From NCBI GenBank assembly GCA_947625735.1, contig CANQPL010000005.1:53717-117716 (forward strand): a stretch of 64,000 nucleotides of DNA, read 5' to 3'. The stretch is from an uncultured Clostridia bacterium (GTDB lineage Bacteria > Bacillota > Clostridia > Oscillospirales > Ruminococcaceae). Of the stretch, positions 53,054-60,446 are shown piece after piece. Position numbers and translations under genes: made by a program. The notes under the pieces are model-generated. The model saw nothing but the letters and a program-made list of their open reading frames with translations. It was not told the origin of the DNA and did no database searches. How positions within the stretch are numbered: position 1 is the first letter of the stretch; the number at the start of each line of letters is the position of its first letter.

Positions 53054-53953
53054 TTAATCATCATAGTAGACAATTCGGTTCATTATCGCAAAGATAATAC
53101 CGACTGCCAGAAGCACAATTGCGAAATAACTCCATGCCATTGCTGCGGAGAAGCCGTATTTCCAGTCGTCCTGCACCGTCAGCACCTGCTCCATTACCAC
53201 GTTTGTGGGGTCAACGAAGGTATCAATAATGGTGTAGACAAGGTTTACAAGGATCATCGGGGAAACGTAGGGGAGGGTTATTTTCCAGAAAAATTCCCAT
53301 GATGTTGCGCCCTCTATCCCTGCTGCCTCCTTTGCGGAGGTGGGGATACCCTGAAGTGCAGAGAGGAAAATGATTATCTGTATACCGCATTTCCACACAA
53401 GATTCAGGATATCTGATGTCATGGTGGAAAGCATATCGGTGAGCTTATCGTTGAAGCCGTAGATACCTACAAATTCAAGAAGCTGGTCTACCATGTCCGC
53501 AGAGAACATGGAGGAGAACTGATCCGCATCTGCCGTTCCCGAGGTGTCAAGGTTACCGGTGATGATAGCATATACAGGACCTGTTGCAATGATAACGGGG
53601 AGGAAGAACACCGCTCTTGCAAATGTTCTGCCGAAAAATTCCTGATTGATGATGATCGCTACAAAGAGCGAGAATATGATGATGACCGGAGTCTGCCAGA
53701 GGGTCTGACCCAGCACCTCGGTAAGATTTACTCTGAAATCCGGGTCTACCATAAAGGCTCTCCTGAAATTGTCGATGCCGACCCAGCTCATCTGCAGCTT
53801 TCCTGTATCCGGCTTTACATCGTAGAACGAGTAAATAAACGACTCGATCACGGGAATGATAAAGAACATCAGCGCACCCACGAACCACAGGGCGACAAAG
53901 CCGTAGCCGTACAGTCCCTTACGCTTTTCGTAGGAAAGGTTCAGTCCTTTCAT
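53054..53953 (-). CDS. Carbohydrate ABC transporter permease, MalF type (second pair)
   Basis: A 299-residue permease with six hydrophobic segments and the EAA loop (SAKEAAGIEGATSWEFFWKI). Its start overlaps the end of the DUF5696 gene (ATGA) with GAGGAGGTGATC as Shine-Dalgarno. It is similar in type to, but distinct from, the first-pair permease at 59-60 kb. Confidence 0.93.
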   Translation of the reverse strand: MKGLNLSYEKRKGLYGYGFVALWFVGALMFFIIPVIESFIYSFYDVKPDTGKLQMSWVGIDNFRRAFMVDPDFRVNLTEVLGQTLWQTPVIIIFSLFVAIIINQEFFGRTFARAVFFLPVIIATGPVYAIITGNLDTSGTADADQFSSMFSADMVDQLLEFVGIYGFNDKLTDMLSTMTSDILNLVWKCGIQIIIFLSALQGIPTSAKEAAGIEGATSWEFFWKITLPYVSPMILVNLVYTIIDTFVDPTNVVMEQVLTVQDDWKYGFSAAMAWSYFAIVLLAVGIIFAIMNRIVYYDD

Positions 53954-56247
53954 GATCCGATCACCTCCTCTCCTACATAGTCAGCAAGGTTATAGGTCTT
54001 GCCGTTTGCTTCGATAGTGTTCTTTTCAAGGTCTACCTTTGTAGTATAGCCGTTGTCGTAAGTTGTTTCTATGACATTTCCGTCCTCAGAGATGACATAG
54101 GAGGTCATCAGCGCATCAGAAGCAGGAGAAAGAACCTCGTCTGCCATACCGTAAAGGCTTGCGGCTTCCTCTATCCAGTTGGAGTAGTATGCATAGTAGT
54201 AAACGTCCAGCTTTGTATCCTTTAGCTCACTTGCCTCCATTCCCACGAAGTCAAAGCTCAGGTTGCTGCCTGCCGCAATTGATTTAAGCACCAGATTACC
54301 GATGTCCGCATCACCGTTTACGGAGGTTGCCGCATAGGGTGTGATACCGTGCATTACCATCTGATAGAAAGGAATGTCCTCATCAAATACGTCAAACTTG
54401 CTGGAATTAAGGGGAACATTTGTGATGTAATCAGCATAGGGAAGAACATATGCCGCTGCATTTTCTGCAAGCACGCTTCCGCTGTTCTTTGCAGAACCGT
54501 AAATGTTCTGAATATAGCCCTTTGCCATTTCACGGGAAACAGCCTTTTTGCCGTAATCGCCGTAAATTGTATTTGCAAGTGAACCGAAAGCGAAATTTGT
54601 TTCTCCCTTTTTGATATAACTGCTTATCAGCTTGCCGAATGCCTTTTCATAAGATGCGGGAGTGAAAAGGGACAGGGAAGAATAATACTTATTCTCAATG
54701 CCGTGAGCGAGATCGAATACGGGGATCTGAGCGTAGGCATTTGATACCCTGATAGATGTATTCGTCATGTTCCAGTAGCCGTTTCCTGTCTTGAACTGCT
54801 GATTGTCAATGGACGGGAACAGCTTTACATTGTTGGAATCCGCATATTCTCTGAGCTTCTTCCACTTGCTCTTGCCGCCCAGCTTTGAGGAGGGATTGAA
54901 GGAATCTGTTATCTTTTCGCCCAGATCCTCATTGGAGTACTCGTTATATGTCACTACCATGTCGTCTACTCCCCTCTCGCCCAGCACTTCAAGCATATAC
55001 TGAGCAGTGGCAAATGTTGTCACCGACTGCTTTACCGTAACGGGGATACCGAGGATCGACTCCTTTTTCAGCGTGCCGCCGTACAGGTCGATATACAGAG
55101 ATGATGTATCCGTAAGATCCTTATCCGCAACGTCCTGTTCGGTAAGCAGATAATTTCTGTAGGCGTCCGCTATGTCGATATAATCCACAGTGCCGTCGTC
55201 GGAGGATACGGGGTAGTACCTTATTTCGATCTCGGGGACTAATATTCCTCTCTTTTCAAATACGGTAAGGGGGTTGGATTCGCCGCCCATAAGGTACTGG
55301 TCAGAGGTCCTCAGCTCAAAATCAAAGTAGGTGGAGTTGTAGTCGGTATTGTTCTGATTTGAAACATAGGAGTTGATAGTAGCGCACGTATCACCCTTGT
55401 CCGCAACCACCATCATGCCGCCGCCGTCCTTGACAATGCCGTACATGGGGAAGCTCACATTCTGAATGACTGCCTGTTTCTGTGTCTTTACTGCTGTAAT
55501 GTCCCTGCCGTAGACCTTGCCCTTATAGGTGGCAAGACCTGTTTTTCCGTTGTTAAAATCAATAAGCGCACCGCTGCCGTCAGGAACTACGAAGTAACCC
55601 TCGTCCTCAAGACCCGCAGCTCCGAATGTAGTCATGAACGCCATATCGGCAACAAGCTGTCCGCTCACATTTGAGGGGTGTTCCTCGACAATGGCTGCCG
55701 TATCCACATGGAGTTTCATATGATCCTCTTCAAGTGTAATATCAACGGGGATCGTAATGCCGGGATCGGGGTAATAGTATTCAATATGGATACCATTATT
55801 TATCTTGCTCATTTTAAAGCTGCCCTTTGCACGGCTGGTCTGTGTCGTAGTGGAGCGGTTAGCGGGTTCTGCGTATATCAGCGTCATGCCCGAACCAAGT
55901 TCGTCCTTCTGGCTTTTCTTGGCATTAGAGGTTTCCAGATCAACGGGATTTGACCACCACAGCCTGCCTGTTTTCTTGTCCTCCAGCACAAGAGTGCCTT
56001 CGTCCGCATTAAATCTCAGGCTCATATTCGCATTGGACGCTGCCTCCTCAGTAAGTGCCAGTGCCTCTTCCTCGGTGCGGGGCGTCTCCTCTTCCTCTTC
56101 TTCGGAAGAGCTTTCCTCAGCAGCCGTCTCCTCTGCGGCGGGCTCTTCGTCCGAAAAGACCGCAGTCGCACCCGCAGGTATCAGCATGGCAAGGCAGAGC
56201 ATGAACGCAATGGATTTTTTTAGCTTTGAATGCATTGTTTTCACCAC
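53950..56247 (-). CDS. DUF5696-domain exported protein
   Basis: A large exported protein (about 765 residues) that belongs to the DUF5696 family, usually encoded beside carbohydrate ABC transporters. A signal peptide (MHSKLKKSIAFMLCLAMLIPAG) is followed by a Glu/Ala/Ser-rich acidic linker with no lipobox, then a beta-rich region (GYFVVPDGSGALIDFNNGKT) and a barrel-like C-terminal half with Asp/Glu-rich motifs (DDMVVTYNEYSNED, DYITNVPLNSS). Start is GTG at 56247 or 56244, or ATG at 56235. A carbohydrate-active role is possible but unproven. Confidence 0.82.
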   Translation of the reverse strand: MVKTMHSKLKKSIAFMLCLAMLIPAGATAVFSDEEPAAEETAAEESSSEEEEEETPRTEEEALALTEEAASNANMSLRFNADEGTLVLEDKKTGRLWWSNPVDLETSNAKKSQKDELGSGMTLIYAEPANRSTTTQTSRAKGSFKMSKINNGIHIEYYYPDPGITIPVDITLEEDHMKLHVDTAAIVEEHPSNVSGQLVADMAFMTTFGAAGLEDEGYFVVPDGSGALIDFNNGKTGLATYKGKVYGRDITAVKTQKQAVIQNVSFPMYGIVKDGGGMMVVADKGDTCATINSYVSNQNNTDYNSTYFDFELRTSDQYLMGGESNPLTVFEKRGILVPEIEIRYYPVSSDDGTVDYIDIADAYRNYLLTEQDVADKDLTDTSSLYIDLYGGTLKKESILGIPVTVKQSVTTFATAQYMLEVLGERGVDDMVVTYNEYSNEDLGEKITDSFNPSSKLGGKSKWKKLREYADSNNVKLFPSIDNQQFKTGNGYWNMTNTSIRVSNAYAQIPVFDLAHGIENKYYSSLSLFTPASYEKAFGKLISSYIKKGETNFAFGSLANTIYGDYGKKAVSREMAKGYIQNIYGSAKNSGSVLAENAAAYVLPYADYITNVPLNSSKFDVFDEDIPFYQMVMHGITPYAATSVNGDADIGNLVLKSIAAGSNLSFDFVGMEASELKDTKLDVYYYAYYSNWIEEAASLYGMADEVLSPASDALMTSYVISEDGNVIETTYDNGYTTKVDLEKNTIEANGKTYNLADYVGEEVIGS

Positions 56248-56257
56248 TTTTCCTTAA

Positions 56258-56887
56258 TTAAACTCTTAATCTGTAGGATAACTCGGTATAGATCGTAAAT
56301 ATGAATATGATTACCTGCTGGAACAGTGTGAGCAGCAGAACGAGAAGGAACATCACCGCTACTATCGCAACCAGCGTAAGGGCGATAAGGCACAGCGTTC
56401 TTGGGAACGAGAACTGATGGACAGCTTTCATTGCCGATATAAACAGCACCACCGACCATGCCGTTCCGATTATCTCGAACAGCTGAATGAAGATGTACTC
56501 CTCTTGGATAAGAAAGTGCGAAAGCACTGTTCCCACAAGGTACCCCACAATATACGGTATCAGGGAATATGCCGTGACGATGTAGATATTTTTCATTGAA
56601 CCCTCACCGTCAAACAGAGTACACATTGCCCAGTTGCACACCACATAAAGCAGGAACAGACCGAAGCTCCTGAATATATAAGGAACGATGTTGAAAATTT
56701 TGTCATAGTCCGAGTAATACTGGAAGCCGTACATTCTGCTGTACGCAAGCTGCTGGATAAAGAGAAGCACCACAATACCCGTAGCGATCTTCATTGAGCC
56801 TGCCTTTTTCCAGCGCAGATCCTCAAAGCCCTCAAAGGGGTGCGTAACAACGTGCTTTACAAACTGACCCTGGGTAAGATCCAACAT
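56258..56887 (-). CDS. YIP1-family membrane protein
   Basis: A 209-residue membrane protein with about five hydrophobic helices (GIVVLLFIQQLAY, SFGLFLLYVVCNWAMCTL, LVAIVAVMFLLVLLL). FDGEGSMKNIYIVTAYSLIPY is the typical YIP1 motif. It is tightly packed between the NHL and DUF5696 genes. Its biochemical role is unknown; conserved linkage suggests a part in the transport system. Confidence 0.85.
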   Translation of the reverse strand: MLDLTQGQFVKHVVTHPFEGFEDLRWKKAGSMKIATGIVVLLFIQQLAYSRMYGFQYYSDYDKIFNIVPYIFRSFGLFLLYVVCNWAMCTLFDGEGSMKNIYIVTAYSLIPYIVGYLVGTVLSHFLIQEEYIFIQLFEIIGTAWSVVLFISAMKAVHQFSFPRTLCLIALTLVAIVAVMFLLVLLLTLFQQVIIFIFTIYTELSYRLRV

Positions 56888-56890
56888 AGC

Positions 56891-58444
56891 TTACACACCG
56901 CCCTTTCTCTGCCACGGGAATGTAATTGTCCCGTTTTTGTTAAGTTTTTTCAGTACCGATATAACAATTGCAAGCACTATTATAATTATCAGCACGGGAG
57001 TGAAATATTTCTGCATAAGCTCATCTCTGTAGCCCTCGTATGCCTTGTTGTAGCGGCTGCGGCTGATAGAGATACGGAAGTATTTCATTGCCTCCTTATA
57101 CTGCTCGGAGTTAAGAAGCGCATTTCCGATACCGATATACGCTCTGCGGTAGTTGCCGTCATACTTTATAACGTTGAGCCACGGCTCATAGGATTCGGCA
57201 TAATATCCTTCATTGTAGAGATTTGTAGCCTCGGTAACTATCTCGCCGAATGCCGTCCTCTCAAATATGGTAATGCAGTTTTTACGGGAGTCAAGGACAT
57301 ATATTTTATTGTCATGACTCTCCAGTGCGGATACGCTTCGGAATGTGCCCAGCTGATCGCCTGTGCCGCCCAGAACGAACATAAGATTTGCCATTTTGTC
57401 ATACTGGAAAATACGTCCGTGAGCAAAGTCAAGAATGTTCATTTCGCCGTTAGGACCGATGTCAATATCCGTAAGCTGAGATTCCTTTGTGTATATAGAA
57501 TAGTATGCAGGTGAGATGTCGCCGAATGAGACCTCATCTCCCACCGTGGAGGCAAGGATATTGGCACCTCTCGGATTCAGCTTTTTCACCGTATCCGTCT
57601 TTACTTCGCTTGACTCTGTGACAGTGTAGATAAAGCCGTCGTCGTCAAGGTCAAAGTTTGTAAAGCCGATAGGTATGCTTCTCACCGAATGGGATCTCTG
57701 CTCATCGGTGGCGATCGTGTTCCAGAATGCGTTCATGATGATCTCAGCAGTCTGTTCAACACGGTTTGCGCCGTAGAAGCCCATGAATTCGCCGTTCATG
57801 TCATACATTACCGCACCCTTTGTTACCGAACGTACAACCACATAAACATTGCCCGCCTTATCCACAAGGACTTTCCTCGGGTTGAATGTAAGCTCCTGGG
57901 AATAAAGCTCGGTAGTGGGTTTTTCAAAGATCCTGTCAACATTTCCCTCGGTGTCGCATTTAATGACCCGGGCATTTTCCGTGTCGCAGATGTAAATATA
58001 GCCTGTATACTGATCCACAAACACGCCCTCGGGATTTTTAAGCGTCAGCTCCTCGCCGTTGTAATTAAATTTGTCAAGATAATTTACAAGATTAAAATCA
58101 AGATCCGTAACCAGTATCCTTGCATTGCCCTTATCCACAAGATAGATCAGATCGTCAGCCGATATATATATATCAGACGGCTCCTTGAAGTTAAGGAGGT
58201 TTTTCCAGCTCTCCTCATCATAATCAAAGCCCTCCATTGACTCTACCTTTTCGTAAAGCCCGTTTATGAGCTGACCGTCAATGGATTTTTCCGCCGTGTA
58301 ACCGACCTGTGAGGCAACAGCGTCGCCCCATCTGTCGTAGCTGTAAGGGTCGTAGCTTTCAGATGCCGAAACGCTTGCTGCACAGACACTTGTCATTATA
58401 AGACCTGCTCCCGCCGCAGCTATCAGCTTTTTAAAGCCTGACAT
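56891..58444 (-). CDS. Exported NHL-repeat protein with C-terminal membrane anchor
   Basis: A 517-residue protein that starts with a signal peptide (MSGFKKLIAAAGAGLIMTS). NHL beta-propeller-like repeats follow (YLVDKGNARILVTDLD, YICDTENARVIKCDTEG, ILDFAHGRIFQYDKM). A TPR-like helical pair comes next (YNEGYYAESYEPWL, GNALLNSEQYKEAMKYF) and a single C-terminal helix (VLIIIIVLAIVISVL) with a positive tail. The propeller should lie outside the cell, tethered. The ATG at 58444 has AAGGGTG upstream; the track start is 11 codons early. Confidence 0.86.
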   Translation of the reverse strand: MSGFKKLIAAAGAGLIMTSVCAASVSASESYDPYSYDRWGDAVASQVGYTAEKSIDGQLINGLYEKVESMEGFDYDEESWKNLLNFKEPSDIYISADDLIYLVDKGNARILVTDLDFNLVNYLDKFNYNGEELTLKNPEGVFVDQYTGYIYICDTENARVIKCDTEGNVDRIFEKPTTELYSQELTFNPRKVLVDKAGNVYVVVRSVTKGAVMYDMNGEFMGFYGANRVEQTAEIIMNAFWNTIATDEQRSHSVRSIPIGFTNFDLDDDGFIYTVTESSEVKTDTVKKLNPRGANILASTVGDEVSFGDISPAYYSIYTKESQLTDIDIGPNGEMNILDFAHGRIFQYDKMANLMFVLGGTGDQLGTFRSVSALESHDNKIYVLDSRKNCITIFERTAFGEIVTEATNLYNEGYYAESYEPWLNVIKYDGNYRRAYIGIGNALLNSEQYKEAMKYFRISISRSRYNKAYEGYRDELMQKYFTPVLIIIIVLAIVISVLKKLNKNGTITFPWQRKGGV

Positions 58445-58481
58445 ATCATCACCCTTTTCTTTATTATTTTCACGCATAGAA

Positions 58482-59459
58482 TTAGTCCTTCATACCTGCG
58501 TGAGCCATAGTTTCCATAACGTTTCTCTGAGCCAGTACAAATACCAGCAGAGGAGGGATCATAAGCACAACAGCCGATGCCGCAATTGCACCCTGACGGG
58601 CAATACCCGCAGCTGCGATCTGCTGTACCACAACGGGAATGGTCTTGAGTGCTTCATCGTATACAAGACCGCCGCCCGCCTGATTCCATGAGGTCTGGAA
58701 CTCAAAGATGATAATTGTCATAAGAGCAGGCTTACAGTTTGGCATTACTATGCCCCAGCAGATCCTCATAAGACCTGCACCGTCAACCTTAGCCGCCTCT
58801 ATCATCGCATCAGGGATAGTGCTCATGCTCTGACGCATAAGGTAAAGACCCATTGATGTAGCGATGATCGGCAGGATAAGTGCGGAATATGTGTTTATCA
58901 TGCCCATAGTAGCCATTACCATGTACTGCATGATGTAAAGTACCGTGGAGTTAAACAGCAGGGCGATGACTACCACTTCGTTAAGCAGCGCATTTCCGGG
59001 GAATTTGCACTTGCCCAGCACGAACGCCGCAGTGGACGCAAAAAGTACATGGAAAACGGTAGCCACAACAGTTACCATAAGGCTGTTAAACACATTTCTT
59101 GAAAACGGTACCCATGAATTGTTGGCGATCTTGAACAGATCCTGAAAATTGTTCAGAGTGGGGTCCATTGCGTACAGCTTAGGCGGCATGAGGAATACCT
59201 CCTGCACAGGCTTAATGGAGTTGACCACTGCCAGATAAATGGGGAATACCATAAACAGACCCATAAACAGCAGCAGCAGGAATATCCAGATATCGCTTTT
59301 CCATGATTTTCCCACTCGCTTATTGGAGCCTTTGGATTTGAGCATTTTCTTATGCTCTTTTTCTCTGCGCTTTCTGAGGGCTTCAAGAGCGGCGGCGTTT
59401 TCCTCCGCCTGTAAAGCGGCAAGCTCAGAGGGTTTCATATCCTTTTTTCTCTTCTTCAC
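58482..59459 (-). CDS. Carbohydrate ABC transporter permease, MalG type (first pair)
   Basis: A 325-residue permease with a charged N-terminal segment, six hydrophobic helices and the EAA loop (DAMIEAAKVDGAGLMRICWG). It starts at a GTG with AAAGGGGTGAGCTT upstream, 12 bases after the MalF-type gene. It is the partner of the 59.5-60.4 kb gene. Confidence 0.93.
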   Translation of the reverse strand: MKKRKKDMKPSELAALQAEENAAALEALRKRREKEHKKMLKSKGSNKRVGKSWKSDIWIFLLLLFMGLFMVFPIYLAVVNSIKPVQEVFLMPPKLYAMDPTLNNFQDLFKIANNSWVPFSRNVFNSLMVTVVATVFHVLFASTAAFVLGKCKFPGNALLNEVVVIALLFNSTVLYIMQYMVMATMGMINTYSALILPIIATSMGLYLMRQSMSTIPDAMIEAAKVDGAGLMRICWGIVMPNCKPALMTIIIFEFQTSWNQAGGGLVYDEALKTIPVVVQQIAAAGIARQGAIAASAVVLMIPPLLVFVLAQRNVMETMAHAGMKD

Positions 59460-59471
59460 AAGCTCACCCCT

Positions 59472-60428
59472 TTAGTCCATATATTTGCCCAGCAGATTGC
59501 TTACCAGCTTGTTGCACACAAGCATTACCACAAACAGCACAAAGCAAACTGCGGAGGAATAGCCCATCTCGTATCTTACCCAGCCGTAGTCATAGGCGTG
59601 GGTCATGATGGTGTGTACCTTATAGTCGGTGGAGGGGAAGCCTGCAAGCATTCTTCCCACAAGGTCTACGGTAAATGCGGATACTATCTGCATTACTGCC
59701 GCAAACATCAGAGAGGGTCCCATTGCGGGGATAGTTATGTAGATAAGCTCCTGAAAACGATTCTTGATGCCCTCTATCGCTCCTGCCTCGTACATGGACT
59801 TGTCAATACCCTGAAAGCCCGCTCTCATGGCAAGGAAACCTGCGCCCATGGATACCCACAGCTGTACAACGATAACACAGGCAAGAACGTAGTTTCCGTC
59901 GGTGAGCCACTGTATAGCGCTGGAGGTTATGCCCAGCTCCATGAGGAATGCATTAAGATAACCATACTGGTCGCCTGAGAAGATAAGCTGCCATACAAAG
60001 TAGATATTTCCTGCCATGGACGGCGCATAGAATATCAGCGTAAACAGCGTTTTAAGTGTGGGGTGCAGCTCATTTATGAGCCACGCCAGCAGAAAGCTCA
60101 TCGCATAGCTTAAAGGACCTGTAAATAATGCAAAAATAAGTGTTGTTCTGATAGAGCCGATAAATACATCGTCCTCCAGAAACATGGTGTAGAAGTTCTG
60201 GAAGCCGACCCACTTCGGAAAGCTTGCCATATCAAAGTCGGTAAATCCCATAGGGAGACTCATTACTACAGGTATTACCGTAAAGATAATGAAGAGGATC
60301 ATAAAGGGTGCAAGCATTATGTAGCACATATAGTTTCTCTTCATCTCATGGAGCGTGTAATCCCGTCTTTCCTTGCGGGACATTTTTCTCTCCGAAGGGA
60401 GAAGGATCTCTTTTTTAATTTCAGCCAA
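59472..60428 (-). CDS. Carbohydrate ABC transporter permease, MalF type (first pair)
   Basis: A 318-residue permease with six hydrophobic helices and an EAA loop (SMYEAGAIEGIKNRFQEL). The start is a TTG preceded by AAGGAGG at a nine-base spacing. It directly follows the solute-binding protein gene, as usual for type-I sugar importers. Confidence 0.93.
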   Translation of the reverse strand: MAEIKKEILLPSERKMSRKERRDYTLHEMKRNYMCYIMLAPFMILFIIFTVIPVVMSLPMGFTDFDMASFPKWVGFQNFYTMFLEDDVFIGSIRTTLIFALFTGPLSYAMSFLLAWLINELHPTLKTLFTLIFYAPSMAGNIYFVWQLIFSGDQYGYLNAFLMELGITSSAIQWLTDGNYVLACVIVVQLWVSMGAGFLAMRAGFQGIDKSMYEAGAIEGIKNRFQELIYITIPAMGPSLMFAAVMQIVSAFTVDLVGRMLAGFPSTDYKVHTIMTHAYDYGWVRYEMGYSSAVCFVLFVVMLVCNKLVSNLLGKYMD

Positions 60429-60446
60429 AGCAAAAGCCCTCCTTCC